In this document: positions 17,374 through 28,300 of the stretch, in pieces | Numbering within the stretch: the stretch's first letter is position 1 | Layout: each line of letters opens with the position of its first letter | DNA from: Saltatorellus ferox | Lineage (GTDB): Bacteria > Planctomycetota > UBA1135 > GCA-002686595 | DNA: 64,000 nt | Direction of reading: 5' to 3' | Assembly: GCA_007751475.1 (NCBI GenBank) | Contig: CP036434.1 | Span: 2,790,001-2,854,000, forward strand | The notes under the pieces: generated by a model | The model's database searches: none | The model's input: only the letters and a program-made list of their open reading frames with translations | What the model was told of the DNA's origin: nothing | Made by a program: the position numbers and the translations under genes

Positions 17374-19290
17374 TCAGCGAACGAAGCCCCTGAGAGGCAA
17401 AGTCAGGCCCGTCGCCGCGTCGCCATCGACCCTCTGTACCTGGAGGACGTGCGGCCCCGGCATCCCCGGCTGGATCACGAGCGACTGGGTCCAGTATTGC
17501 GCGCCTGCAGTCGGCCAGACCCTCGTGGCCACGTCGGGTCGGCGGAACGCAAACTCCTCGGCGCCGGGTGCTTTCGTCACCTGGACGGTGGGGAGCCATT
17601 CCTCGAGACCAGCCGTGTCCACCCTCAGCTCGCCAATCTCTGCGATGGCGCCAGACTCCTTTTCGAGCACTCGAACGCGATGATTCACCGGTCCGGCAAG
17701 CAGGACCTCCATGTTGCGCTTTCCCGAGGGCGGAACCATGACGGTACCGAAAGTGGGGAGCGCCTCGACGACGAGCACATAGGCCCCTGGCGGGACGGTT
17801 CCCGCGTCGAACGGATACCGGGTTATGGAGGCCGTGGATCCAGGCTCCTGAAGTCCCGTACCGTCGTCCGCGGAAAGTCGCGCTACCTCCGTGCGGAATC
17901 GAAGCGCCTCGATGTCCTGGCCCTGGGTGGGATGCAGCGCGACGGCAAGCTGCTGGGCGCGCTCCGTCCATTCGTTCGGCACGAGGATCGTGCCCGAGAG
18001 TGGAGCGTGCGCCAGGGCGGCTTCGGCGTCCGAGCGAAGCGTCACTTGCGTCTCGCCGCCGCTCTCGAGCAGCACTTCCCTCATGTCGATCAAACGATCG
18101 ACCTCGGGGCTCCTCGACCCCGCGCCGAAGGACGTGAGGGTTCTTGCCGTGGCCTGGAGTTCGAGCCGAACCATCGAGCGACCGGCCACGAGATCCTTGA
18201 AAACCAGCTCTCTTTCGCGCGTGACTTGGGCCGTCTTGTAGGCACTGGACGATCCCACCTTGACGACGAGCCCTGCGTCCATGGACAGAGGCACGGCCCC
18301 CTGCACGCGGACGACCAGTGTCGCACCCCGGTCGAGGGAGAGCTTGATCTCGCCGCCGCTTCCGAAATCCGCCTGGAACCTCGCGGGCGCGAAGCCGCGC
18401 TTCTTCGTCTCCAGATCGGCCGATTCGGTGGAGCCGATCTTGCCGAGCAGGTAGTCGCCATGGTCCAGGTTCACCGCCACGGGACGGGTCGACGATCCAA
18501 AGCCCGGCGGGTCCACATCCTGTGCTCCTGCCCGATACACGTCGATGTCGTCCAGGGCCTCGCCCGTCCTTCGATCGAAGGCGAACAGGCGGACCCGCGG
18601 CGGAGCGGCCAGCGTGACCACGACGTTCGTCGACCCGAGGGGAAGGGTGATGGACTTGGATACCGCGTCCAGACTCGCGGCTTCTGGCACGAGGAACCCG
18701 AGCCCGTCCCCGACCCGGGAGATCTTGGGTGCGAACAGAGTGATCTCGCCCTGGTCCTCCGCGACAGGAAGGATCCCGATGGGCCGCGTCCCGTTCGGGA
18801 GCGCGTACTCGCCGTTGGGCTGACGAACGAAGCGCAGCTCGAAGCCTCCCCGGGTGACGGGAACGGGAAGAAGAACGGCGCGTTCTCCAATCGTGATCCG
18901 GGCGCCGATCTGGCGGAACTCGGTGACGTCGATGAACTCGCTCCCCACGTGGGTCGCGAGGACCCCGCTCAGGGCCACGAAGGATTCGGGCTGGCCTTCG
19001 ACATCCAGGTCAGGCTCTTTGGGCTCTTTCGACTCTTCTGGCTCGGTGCCCAGTGGCTCTTCCACCTGGACGGCGGTCCGCGCCTCTCCGCCGTCCGGCA
19101 CGGGCCCGATGGACGCGGGTGATTGCCAGGATGGGAGCGCCGCGGAGGATCCGACCGTCAGAGTCTCCGCGGCTCCCTCCAGCCCGGGCTCAAGTCTCCA
19201 CCAGGCCAGGAGGACCGCAGCGGCCACGGCGAGCGCCGCCAGTGCCCAGCGCGCGGCAGCGGAGTTTCTCCGGAGCGAGTGAGAGCCCAT
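17374..19290 (-). CDS. Membrane-anchored extracytoplasmic protein, unknown function
   Basis: 638 aa. One N-terminal transmembrane segment (~14-30, WALAALAVAAAVLLAWW) after a basic start, then a Pro/Glu-rich linker (~80-100) and a long beta-rich region to the end. No catalytic motif and no family I recognise. The composition and repeated beta-strand pattern (for example PPRVRLFAFDRRTGEAL) resemble carboxypeptidase-regulatory or Ig-like folds, as in the secreted protein at 7875-9659. It lies between the sulfotransferase and the metallo-hydrolase on the same strand, with short gaps. Confidence 0.7.
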   Translation of the reverse strand: MGSHSLRRNSAAARWALAALAVAAAVLLAWWRLEPGLEGAAETLTVGSSAALPSWQSPASIGPVPDGGEARTAVQVEEPLGTEPEESKEPKEPDLDVEGQPESFVALSGVLATHVGSEFIDVTEFRQIGARITIGERAVLLPVPVTRGGFELRFVRQPNGEYALPNGTRPIGILPVAEDQGEITLFAPKISRVGDGLGFLVPEAASLDAVSKSITLPLGSTNVVVTLAAPPRVRLFAFDRRTGEALDDIDVYRAGAQDVDPPGFGSSTRPVAVNLDHGDYLLGKIGSTESADLETKKRGFAPARFQADFGSGGEIKLSLDRGATLVVRVQGAVPLSMDAGLVVKVGSSSAYKTAQVTRERELVFKDLVAGRSMVRLELQATARTLTSFGAGSRSPEVDRLIDMREVLLESGGETQVTLRSDAEAALAHAPLSGTILVPNEWTERAQQLAVALHPTQGQDIEALRFRTEVARLSADDGTGLQEPGSTASITRYPFDAGTVPPGAYVLVVEALPTFGTVMVPPSGKRNMEVLLAGPVNHRVRVLEKESGAIAEIGELRVDTAGLEEWLPTVQVTKAPGAEEFAFRRPDVATRVWPTAGAQYWTQSLVIQPGMPGPHVLQVQRVDGDAATGLTLPLRGFVR

Positions 19291-19299
19291 GGGAAGAGC

Positions 19300-20163
19300 C
19301 TACTCCATCAGCTCCTTCTGCACCCGGCGCGCATTGTCCGCGTCCTGGTGCGCCTTGCGCCCGAGGTCGACGCCGCGGCGTTCGGTCATGGCCGCAGCGC
19401 ACGCGTGAAGCAGCCTGTGACCGGTGACGCCGAGGGCCATCTGGCGCCGGACTTCGGTCCGCAGGAAGCGGAAGTAGCTGAGCTCTTCCTCGATGGCGGA
19501 GAGCGCGGCGCCGCGGCTCTCCAGGAGGTCGTTGTGGGCGGGGACGACGCGGTCGATGTCGAACTCTTCGATGAACTCGGAGAGACGCTCGTTCGCCCGC
19601 TCGAACGGCGCGGGTTCCCAGCGGCAGTAGGGGAGGCCCGGCGATACGAGGTAGTCGGCCGAGAGCAGCGTCCTGAGCTTTGGGATCACGACGACGCTGG
19701 AGCAGTCCGAGTGTCCGGGGAGCGAGCGCAGAAGAAGGCTCAGATGGCCCACCCGGAGTTCGTGGGCTTCGCCGAACGTGACGTCGACGGAGGGGTACTC
19801 GAAGCTCGAATCGGCGACGCCCATGCGTTCGTCGACCTTGGCCTTGCCCGCGAGGATCCGGGCGCGCGAGTCCGCTGGCTTGCTGGCCACGGCGCTCGGC
19901 GCGACGATCGTCGCGCCCTCGAACGCGTCCCACCCTCGGATGTGATCGTGGTGGCTGTGGGTGATCACGACGTGGGTCACGCGGCGCGCTCCGTTCGCGA
20001 GGAGTGCCGCGCGGAACGAGGCGATTTCTTCCGGCGTGATCCCCGGATCGACGGCGATCGCCTCGTCCCCGGAGACGACGCCGATGGCGTTGTAGCCCCA
20101 GAGCTGGCAGCGCTGGACCACGAGGCCATCCGCGCCCGCGGCCGTGTCCACGAGCAGGGTCAT
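19300..20163 (-). CDS. Metallo-beta-lactamase-fold hydrolase
   Basis: 287 aa from the ATG at 20163; the open frame upstream (to 20427) is antisense to nothing but overlaps the preceding gene in another frame and is Arg-rich shadow. The zinc motif HSHHDH is at 69-74; further ligands are His in LPGHSD, Asp in LLSADYL and His in VVPAHNDLLES. This is the arrangement of glyoxalase II or lactonase-like enzymes. The cytosolic hydrolase probably acts on a thioester, lactone or phosphoester; the substrate cannot be told. It overlaps the stop of the upstream gene by 4 nt (ATGA), so the two are coupled. Confidence 0.88.
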   Translation of the reverse strand: MTLLVDTAAGADGLVVQRCQLWGYNAIGVVSGDEAIAVDPGITPEEIASFRAALLANGARRVTHVVITHSHHDHIRGWDAFEGATIVAPSAVASKPADSRARILAGKAKVDERMGVADSSFEYPSVDVTFGEAHELRVGHLSLLLRSLPGHSDCSSVVVIPKLRTLLSADYLVSPGLPYCRWEPAPFERANERLSEFIEEFDIDRVVPAHNDLLESRGAALSAIEEELSYFRFLRTEVRRQMALGVTGHRLLHACAAAMTERRGVDLGRKAHQDADNARRVQKELME

Positions 20164-21215
20164 ACCGCGAAGATGTCCTCGTCCTCGTCGGCTTCGTCGT
20201 CGTCGTGGGGGAGCGGCCAGGTATCCCGCACCGCGTCGATGCAGAAGCCCTTGATCTCCTCGGGCGTGAGGCGGCTCTTGCCGAGGAATTCGCCCGCGTG
20301 CTCCGCGTAGAGCGGCAGCCCTTCCTTCCCGAACCAGAGCTCCGGCGAGGCGCCGCGCACGTCCTGGTAGCGCCACGCGGCGGCGTCCGCGTCGGCTGTG
20401 CCCTCCGCTTCGTTGAGCTTCTTGCACAGGGCCTCGAGGTCCGGCCGCGGCGACGGCTTCGTGGTCACGACGTCGAAGAACGAGCGCGTCCCGATGACGA
20501 ACCGCGCGGTCGTTCCCCCGGGGGTCTGGCCGAGCAGAAGCGCGCGATCGGCGCGGCCGTCGGCGAAGAACGCGTGCCGACCCGGATCGAACGGCGGCGT
20601 TCCCGAGCCGCGAAGCGGGCTCGTCCAGAGGGCCATATCCAGGTAGATGAGGTCGTCGAACAGCGCCGCTCCGAGGGCCGCACGATCCTGCTGGTAGCGC
20701 TCCAGGTCCGCCGCGGCCCGGTCGCGCGCCGCGTGCGCGCTGGCGAGCAGAGCACCGAGCAGTTCGAGCGCCTCGTGGACGAGCGCCACCTTGTCCGTCC
20801 CATGCAGCCCACGCAGCGCCGCGTCGATGCAGAACGCGTGCTCCGAGCGAACCTCGTGGAAGTCCCCGGACGCCGCAGTCTCGACGAGAAGCTCGCGACG
20901 CTCCAGGGCCTCGTCCGGCCTGACCAGCACGAAGAGCGCGCAGATCCCGTCGGTGTCGTAGTGATTCAGCGCGATGACCTCGGCGCCGTTCAGGAGCGCG
21001 TCGCGCTCGCCTTCGCTCAAGGCCAGGAAGGCGAAGGCGATCTCCGTCGACAGATCCCGGCGCAGTTCGTCGGGCGTGTGGTTGCCCGGCCAGTGCGCGA
21101 GGTGCAATCCGCCCCCGGGAGCGGGCAGCCCTGCGGGAAAGGCCCCGTCCAGAATGAGCGCGGGCACGCCCTTCGGAAGTTCCGACGGACGCGCCGCGAA
21201 GTGAATCGGAAGCAT
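20160..21215 (-). CDS. Uncharacterised protein, possibly DUF6687-like
   Basis: 351 aa, soluble. The N-terminal part has a conserved-looking segment (LILDGAF, LAHWPGNHTPDELRRDLSTE, ALNHYDTDGICALFVL at about 80-95) that I recall, with low certainty, from the DUF6687 family. NHYDTDG could be a metal or nucleotide site. The C-terminus is very acidic. No signal peptide or membrane segment. It is translationally coupled to the metallo-hydrolase gene downstream, which suggests a shared pathway, and begins 11 nt after the stop of the TPR gene upstream. Confidence 0.65.
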   Translation of the reverse strand: MLPIHFAARPSELPKGVPALILDGAFPAGLPAPGGGLHLAHWPGNHTPDELRRDLSTEIAFAFLALSEGERDALLNGAEVIALNHYDTDGICALFVLVRPDEALERRELLVETAASGDFHEVRSEHAFCIDAALRGLHGTDKVALVHEALELLGALLASAHAARDRAAADLERYQQDRAALGAALFDDLIYLDMALWTSPLRGSGTPPFDPGRHAFFADGRADRALLLGQTPGGTTARFVIGTRSFFDVVTTKPSPRPDLEALCKKLNEAEGTADADAAAWRYQDVRGASPELWFGKEGLPLYAEHAGEFLGKSRLTPEEIKGFCIDAVRDTWPLPHDDDEADEDEDIFAV

Positions 21216-21226
21216 GGAGCTAAGAT

Positions 21227-22996
21227 CTACTTGCCCGTGCCGCCAGCACCGTCCCCGCCTTCCCCGTCGCCCTCCTTGGGGGCTTCTTTCTTCTTGGCCT
21301 TCTCGATCTTGGCCATCAGCTTCTTGCGGTTGTCCTTCGAGTCACGCAATGCGATCTCGACCAGCGGCTTCTCCTCGGCGCTCAGCCCGCCCTTCTCCAG
21401 GCGAGCCGATGCCATGGCCTCGGCCTCGTTGTACATGGCGATCGCCTCGTCGTAGTCACGCTCGAGGTAGTAGTGGAGCAGCACCGCCGCGTCGTTCAAG
21501 TGGTAGGACGTCCGGGCCATCTCCAGCGCCTTCTGGTAGGCCTCCCACGAACGCTCGTAGTGCTCCATGGCCGTCATCTGCGGCTCGTAGTCCTTCGTCC
21601 GAGCCGTGAGCTGGGCCACGACCTGGCCCGCGTCGCGGTGGAAGAGTCCGACGTTGTTCCAGTACTTGGCGTTCGACGGGTCCGTCATCAGCACGAGTTC
21701 GTAGATGTCGGCGGCCGCCTCCATTCCCATCCCGTTATTGTTTCGCCCCATCCCGTTGCCGTAGAGCTTCGCGCCCGCGAAGTCGAGGATCCGGATGTTG
21801 GTCGGATCGCCGTTCACCGTGGCGATGAAGCCGTCGCGGTCGACCGTGGCGTACTGGCGCCAGCTCTTGGCCGCGTCCTCGTAGTTCTCGATGCCCTTGT
21901 TGTACTTCGACAGGCCGATGTACCAGTACGAGTTGGCGAAGGCCGGGAACTTCTGGACGGCGGCTTCGAAGTTCGCGATGGCGTCGTCGTAGTCGCCGAG
22001 GCGCTGCTGGCCGTAGCCGAGCCACCAGCGGAGGCCCGCGTCCGATGCGATGTTCTTGCCCCAGTGCGACTCGAACTTCGTCGCGCCGGCATCCAGAGCG
22101 TCCACGAACGGTCGCGAGGTCCCTTCAGCGTCCGTGAAGATCCCGAAGAGTTGGCCGTAGTCGACCTGGGTCGGATCCCAGCCCATGGCCTCGGCGTAGG
22201 CATCGGCCGCCTCGTCCTTCTTCTCCAGGAAGAGCAGGCCAACGCCGAGCTGCAGGTTCAGGTCGGCGAGCGCCACCGCGTTCTCCTTCTTCGCGCCGAG
22301 GGCCTTGATCGCGGCGCGCGCGTCCTCGACTCCCTGCGTGATCATGCGCTTGCCGGCGTCCTTCGTGTCGTCGCTACCGAGCATCGCGGAGCCCGCGGCC
22401 ACGCGGATCTTCGCGGCGAGGCCGAGGGTCGCGGCGTCCTTCGACGTCTCGAGGGCCCGGCCGATCGCCATGGAGGCCGTGTCCTGGTCACCGACCCAGC
22501 GCGCTGACTCGGCCAGCATCCGCCACGCGTCCGGGAACGCGTCGGGCGCCACGTCGATGGCGTCCTTCAGGTAGCCCCGCGCCTCGTCGAACGCGCCGCC
22601 GGGATCCCCGCCCCGTGCCTCTTCGCGCTTGGCGAAGAGGTAGCGCCCCGTGCCGATCGCGTAGGCCATGAGCGACGGGTCCTCGACCGTCGACTCCAGC
22701 TCGAGGATCATCTCGAACGCTTCGTCGAGCGCTCCGTTCGCCATGCGGGCGCGCTGGACCCAGACGTCGGTCTCGGCCTTGCCGCCGCTCTTCTCGTGGG
22801 CCGCCTCGAAGCTGGCGAGGGCCTCGGCGTTCTTGCCGGCGACGAGTTCCTTCTGGCCCTTCGCGATGAGGTCCGAAACGGCGTCCAGGGTCGCCAACGT
22901 CGGCGCGGGTCCGAGGGACAGCGCGGAAATTGGGGTGCTGGCGGCGGGCGCGGCGGCGCCGAGGAGGAGGCCGAAGAGAGAGGCGGTGAACAGCAT
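21227..22996 (-). CDS. Secreted TPR-repeat protein (paralog A)
   Basis: 589 aa with a signal peptide (LFTASLFGLLLGAAAPAAS). The body consists of TPR-like helical repeats, for example LGDYDDAIANFEAAVQKFP and the following helix. A conserved stretch near the C-terminus (NNVGLFHRDA ... ERSWEAYQKA ... NDAAVLLHYYLERD) is shared with the next gene upstream on this strand (23062-25044). The tail is Lys/Glu then Gly-rich. Such exported TPR proteins usually scaffold periplasmic or outer-membrane complexes. Same operon direction as the hydrolase pair downstream. Confidence 0.8.
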   Translation of the reverse strand: MLFTASLFGLLLGAAAPAASTPISALSLGPAPTLATLDAVSDLIAKGQKELVAGKNAEALASFEAAHEKSGGKAETDVWVQRARMANGALDEAFEMILELESTVEDPSLMAYAIGTGRYLFAKREEARGGDPGGAFDEARGYLKDAIDVAPDAFPDAWRMLAESARWVGDQDTASMAIGRALETSKDAATLGLAAKIRVAAGSAMLGSDDTKDAGKRMITQGVEDARAAIKALGAKKENAVALADLNLQLGVGLLFLEKKDEAADAYAEAMGWDPTQVDYGQLFGIFTDAEGTSRPFVDALDAGATKFESHWGKNIASDAGLRWWLGYGQQRLGDYDDAIANFEAAVQKFPAFANSYWYIGLSKYNKGIENYEDAAKSWRQYATVDRDGFIATVNGDPTNIRILDFAGAKLYGNGMGRNNNGMGMEAAADIYELVLMTDPSNAKYWNNVGLFHRDAGQVVAQLTARTKDYEPQMTAMEHYERSWEAYQKALEMARTSYHLNDAAVLLHYYLERDYDEAIAMYNEAEAMASARLEKGGLSAEEKPLVEIALRDSKDNRKKLMAKIEKAKKKEAPKEGDGEGGDGAGGTGK

Positions 22997-23061
22997 GGGC
23001 TGGATCGTGGGGGGGATGGGTGGGAGAGGGAGCGGAGAGCCCGGGCCAGAGGGGCCTGGAT

Positions 23062-25044
23062 TCAGTCGCGCGGGGGATTATGGGGCCAGACGGTCCGGGC
23101 TTCGATGGTTTCGATCTCGGCAGGTTTCTCGCCGGTCTCGATCCAGGTATCCAGCACGGGCAGGACCGAACGGAGCCAGTTCCGGGACGGTGGCCCGATC
23201 TCCAGGGCCTTCTCGAACCAGATCTTGGCCTCGGCCGGGCGGTCTCGCAGGGTCATCTCCAGGATGCCCAGGTTCTGGTGAGCGTCGCCCCAGGCCTCGT
23301 TGAGGGCCTCGCGCTCGGCTTCCCCCAGGTTCGGATCGGCGAGCTGCGGCTCCCCGTCCTTGACGGAATCGAGAAGGTACGCCTCGGCGGCCTCGGGATC
23401 GGTGCGGAGGTAGTACGTCATGATGAGACCCGCATCGTTCACGACGCGGACGTCATCCGGTACGAGCCTCGCCGCGACCTGATAGGCCGCGTAGCTCCGT
23501 TCCATCAGCTCCTGGGCCCGGGCGCGTCCGGCGGCGGCCTTCGCCGGGTCCGGGTCGGTGGCGCGGAAGCGCTCCCAGAGCACGGCCGCGTCCCGGTTCA
23601 GGAAGCCCGCGTTGTTCGCGAGGTTCGCGTTCTCCGGCCGGAGCTCGAACATCATGTCGCCGATCGCAGCGGCGCGGGTCAGCGCTTCCACGTCGTTCGG
23701 GTCGGCGAGGAACCGGCGCGTGACGAAGTCGAGGCCCGCGAGCGCGGACGGGAGCCGATCGGTGCCGTCGCCGCGGGGAAGCCGCACTTCCATGCCGGCG
23801 GCCCGGCCGCTCATCTGCGCTTCCTCCAGGGACCGAAGCTCGTTCGAACTCATGAAGAGGCGGATCGCCTCCTCGTTGTTCTCCGCCTGGTAGGCGCACC
23901 AGCCCTGGCCGTTGCGGCAGAGCACCTCGAAGTCCACGCAGGCGCCCGCGTATCCGGGATTCAGCTCGCGGCAGCGTCGGAAGAGCGCCTCCGCGTCGGC
24001 GAAGTCCGTGGCCACACCTTCGCCGGTCTCGAACGTGTTGAGCGCGTCGTAGAACTGCTCGAACCCGCCGTACCAGTAGCCGAGCGCGTTCTCCGGGTGG
24101 ATCTGCCTGAAGGCGGCGTAGCGCCCGATGATCCCATCGAAGCGAGCCTGGAGGGCTTCTGCGTCGTCCGCGCCGTTCCCGCGGGCGGTCGCTTCCGCGT
24201 CGTCGCCGAGCGCTTTCACGAACGCCGTGTGTACGGCCTCGTCGGCGGGCTGCACGGCGAGCGCTGACTCCAGGGCTTTCAGCGATTCCTGGCGCCGTCC
24301 TTCCCAGAGGAAGAGGTTGGAGAGCTCGCGGTACGCCCACGTGTCGGTCGGCGCGAGACCGATCGTCTTCTCCAGGGCCACGCGGGTCTCGTCGAACAGG
24401 GCGGCGCGCGCGGCCTTCTCCTTCTCGGTTTCCCGGGGAGCGGCCAGGTAGCTGGAGAAGGCGGCCTCGGCGAGCGTCCGGGTGTAGAGCTGATCGAGGC
24501 CGAGCCCGTCCGCGCGCTCTTCGGCCGCCTGGACCCAGCCGGCGCCCGCGCGCGCGAGGTCCAGCGCGGTCGCGTGGTCGCCGATCATGCGCGCGGCCCG
24601 GCTCGCGCGGAACGCGGCCGAAACGCCAGCGCCGGTGCGGGCGGCTTCCTCGAAGTTCGAAAGGGCCTCTTCGAAGAGATAGGCGCGGCCGGAGTCGCTC
24701 GCCGCTGCCGCGAAGGCAGCGCGCCCGCGGTCCTCCAGCAGTTTCGCCCGCTCGGCTCGGCTGAGCGAAGGGACCGCCAGCGCCTGATCGGCGGCCTCCA
24801 GGGCCTCCATGGACTGCCCGGCCTCGCGCAGGGAGACGGTGGCCGCCATCTGGTCGGCGATCAGGAGGCGGTCGATGAGCTTCTTGGCCGTGACGTAGTC
24901 GCCGTTCTGGAGCGCGCGGACCGCTTCGGTCACGCCAGCGGGGGTTGCCGCAGGAGCCTCAGCGGGGCTTGTCTGTCCGAAAGAGAGGGCGCAGAGGGTG
25001 AAGGCCGCGAGAAGCGCCGGGGCAAGGGAGCGGATCAACGTCAT
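23062..25044 (-). CDS. Secreted TPR-repeat protein (paralog B)
   Basis: 660 aa with a signal peptide (LAPALLAAFTLCALSFGQ). TPR-like repeats run through the protein, for example the C-terminal unit DAHQNLGILEMTLRDRP then AEAKIWFEKALEIGPP. The segment NNAGFLNRDA ... MERSYAAYQVA ... NDAGLIMTYYLRTD parallels that of the neighbouring protein, so the two genes (65 bp apart) probably arose by tandem duplication. The role is unknown; a periplasmic scaffold is a reasonable inference. Confidence 0.8.
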   Translation of the reverse strand: MTLIRSLAPALLAAFTLCALSFGQTSPAEAPAATPAGVTEAVRALQNGDYVTAKKLIDRLLIADQMAATVSLREAGQSMEALEAADQALAVPSLSRAERAKLLEDRGRAAFAAAASDSGRAYLFEEALSNFEEAARTGAGVSAAFRASRAARMIGDHATALDLARAGAGWVQAAEERADGLGLDQLYTRTLAEAAFSSYLAAPRETEKEKAARAALFDETRVALEKTIGLAPTDTWAYRELSNLFLWEGRRQESLKALESALAVQPADEAVHTAFVKALGDDAEATARGNGADDAEALQARFDGIIGRYAAFRQIHPENALGYWYGGFEQFYDALNTFETGEGVATDFADAEALFRRCRELNPGYAGACVDFEVLCRNGQGWCAYQAENNEEAIRLFMSSNELRSLEEAQMSGRAAGMEVRLPRGDGTDRLPSALAGLDFVTRRFLADPNDVEALTRAAAIGDMMFELRPENANLANNAGFLNRDAAVLWERFRATDPDPAKAAAGRARAQELMERSYAAYQVAARLVPDDVRVVNDAGLIMTYYLRTDPEAAEAYLLDSVKDGEPQLADPNLGEAEREALNEAWGDAHQNLGILEMTLRDRPAEAKIWFEKALEIGPPSRNWLRSVLPVLDTWIETGEKPAEIETIEARTVWPHNPPRD

Positions 25045-25344
25045 GGATACGTATACAGGTGAGGGGTGGTGTGCCCCAGCGGGCTATCGGCGCCCTTAGT
25101 CACGGACGGCGAGTCGGTCACGGCGCGTTTCCGGGGCCGGGATTCTACTTCACAGGATGTCTGGACCTCACCCGACGCGATCGTTCATCCTGTGGGAGCC
25201 TGGATTTTCTGCGTTGCCCCGCCGGGGATGAACTCTGCGGAAGAACAGCCCCCGTCCGGTCGTCCGGCCCTGCTAACGCGTCTCTCCTGACGTCACTCCG
25301 CTCGCTCGAGCGCCAGTCGACCTCCCCCGCGACTCCCCACGCCC
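25045..25344. promoter_or_regulatory. Divergent intergenic region
   Basis: 300 bp between the TPR gene (minus) and the large lipoprotein gene (plus). An 8-bp palindrome ATACGTAT lies just upstream of the minus-strand start. No clear promoter boxes or ORF. Confidence 0.35.
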
Positions 25345-28300
25345 ATGCCCTTCAGGTTCCAAGCTCTCCGCCTCCCGTCGCTTTCGTTCCTTTCCTCACC
25401 TGCGGCCGGGGCGGGCTCATGGGGATCCGCCTTCCTGGGGGCGATGCTCCTCGGGCTCGGCGGCTGCGACAGTCCGGTCTGCGTCTTTGCGGACGGCTGC
25501 ACCAGCGGGCCCGGTGGCGGTGGCGACGACGGGGGGGACCCAAACTCCCTGGGCGGTCGCAGCGCGGTCTTCCCGGGTGAGGGTTCCATCATGCGCTCCG
25601 GCGCACCGGAACTCCTTGCGGTGGCTCCCGGTTCGGCGACGGCGAACCAGGCGCATCCCGAGACGCCGATTTTCCTGGAGTTCTCGGAGAGCCTCAACCC
25701 CGCGTCGCTCTTCGATCTGCAGAACCAGACGAGCGCCTTCCGCGTCGTCGACTTCACCTTCCAGCAGGACTATCCGATGGCCCCGCCCCAGCTTGTGGGC
25801 GACGGTCGCGTCGTGGTCCTTCTTCCGCTCGTTTCCTACCGAGAGGGTGGGTCCTACCAGGTCTTCTTCTCCGCGGACCAGAGGATCGCCGACCTCAACG
25901 GCCAGCTCATCGTCGATCCCTCGGACCAGCTCCTGGTGGAGATCTTCGTGGACTCCAGCAGCGTCATGGACGAGCCGCGACTGATCTACAGCTACCCGCC
26001 AGACGGCTCCTTCAACAACCCGGACACCTCCGAGATCGTCATCGGCTTCGATCGCCAGATGGACGATTCGACGATCGACACGAACTCGTTCGACGTCAAG
26101 GTCGGCGGCGTGACGCCCGCCTTCAATCCGCAGCCGATGGCGCTCACGACCTTCAACGGCACGACGCTGGTGCCGGTGACCCAGGTCTACACGTGGACGC
26201 CCCAGCAGTCGGGACAGGTCCGGCCCTACGGCATCGATTCGGACGTCGTCGTGCGGCTCTCCGACACGCCGAACGAGATCGTCTCCCAGGACGGCGACAC
26301 GCTCACTCCCTACGAGACCGCGTTCCGGACGGCGGACTTCAGCCTGCCGGATGCCGTGATGAAGGCCGCCGGCTCGCGGCCCGCCAACGGATTCGGCCGT
26401 GCGGATGTGTTCGGCAGCGCCCCGATCGTGGACGTGATGCTCTCGGCGGCCGCGCCGGCGGGAACCGAGGCCGATTTCTTCCTCTTCGGTCGCAGTCCCC
26501 TGGATTCGACCTTCGTCAAGTCGATCGTCCGCACCGTGCCCATCCCGAACGGGGCCACGACCTTCTCTGCGACGAGCGACCAGCTTCAGCTGTTCGATGC
26601 CCTCGGCGACGTGCAGTTCGCCGACGGCACGGCCCAGGTGGCTGTCCAGCTTAGGAACGGCGGAGCGCGCAGCTCGGCGCGCCGCTTCGACGCGGACCCG
26701 GCCACCTCGGCGATCGACGCGCCCATCTTCGATACCACGGCGCCGGTCTTCCTCGGCCTCGGCGGCAGCGGTGCAGTGACCTCCGAGCTCGTGGGGGAGG
26801 TCCGTGACTTCGCTGCGTTCGGCCGCGCCAGTGAGCCCATCGCCTACGCCTTCGTCGACGCCGGGGCCGATGGCACGAACGGCGGGTCCCTCTCGGATCC
26901 GCCGCGCATCGCGTTCTCGACGCCGTCTCCGGAAGCGGACGAGGCCCTGTTCATCGCGGCCCCCGTGGCGGTGGGCGCGGTCGACCCGCTCGGTCCGGGC
27001 GTGTCCTACGAGGTCACCATCTACGACGAGGCCTACAACGCCGCCACGCTGACGGCCGTGGGCGTTTTCACCCAGCGCGGCGTCGTCGGGCCGGGCGGTG
27101 CGCCCACCGGGAGCACGGTCGACGTGCGGGTGTTCGATGCGCTGACCCTGGAGCCGCTCGACGGAGCGCTCGTGCTGAGTCACCAGGAATCGGGTGGCGC
27201 GACGAGCTTCGTGGCGAGCGCGACGACCGTCGGCGGAGCCGCGTCGGTGGCGGGCGCGGGTGGGGGAAGCACCGTCATCACGGTGGATGCGTCCGGCTAT
27301 GACCTCTTCACGTTCCACGGCGTCCCGCGCGACTCGGTGGACATCATGCTCCAGCCGACGATGGCGATGAGCGCGGAGATCTCGGGCACGGTTTCGGCCT
27401 TGATCACCGCTCAGCTGCAGACGACCGACAACGTCCTCCAGGACACGCGCGCCCTGAGCCCATCGCGCCTCTCGGGCTTGAGCGGCTGCGGGACGATCAA
27501 CGGAAGTACGGGGGCAGAGTGTGATTTCGGTCCCGTTCTCATCCGGCCGGGGCGTCTGGGCGGCATCTCGTCGATCGGCACCCGGGATAGCCTCACGCAG
27601 GCGGATATCCTCACGCAGGGGGCGCCCGGCTTCCTCCTGAACTTCGCGCTGGCCGCGCCTTTCGCGCCGGTGCCTGCGGGCGGCAGCACCCTGGGCGCCG
27701 TCCTCGATGCGGGCGCGTCGCTCGGCTTTCCGCCGTCTTCCACGGCGGCGACGCTTCTGAGCGCGACGTCGCTGTCGCTGGGGGGCGTCCCCGGTTTCGG
27801 CGCGCTCGCCGAGGACCCCAAGGTCACGGTCGAGGCGGCGGGCACGGGCCTGGCGGGTCCCTTGCTGGTCGGCGCGGGCCTCAGCTTTCCCCAGGGCGGC
27901 AGCAACTACGCGGTCTTCTCGGCGGTCCCAGGCGTCGCAGCCCCAGGTGGTTCGCTGGAGACCAGCGGCTCGATCGAACCGGACGTGTTCGTGAAGCTTC
28001 GTTCGGTCGACATGTCGGGCAACGAGGTCGTCGCGCGCCCGAGGGCGTCCAGCGTCGGCGCCGTCACGGCTCCGATGGGGGTGCCCACGCTCCTCTTGCC
28101 TGCCCCCGGCGGCATGTCGGGCGGGGCGGCCTACAACGTGGTCGTCCAGGACACCCTCCTCGACGCGGTGGGCCTGGCATTCGGTCTCTATCGCGTTCAC
28201 CTGACGGACTCGACCGGGAGGACCTGGACCCTCGTCGGCCTGGATACCGACGATGCGGGCGGTGACATCCTCATGTCCCTGCCAGACATTGCTGCCCAGG

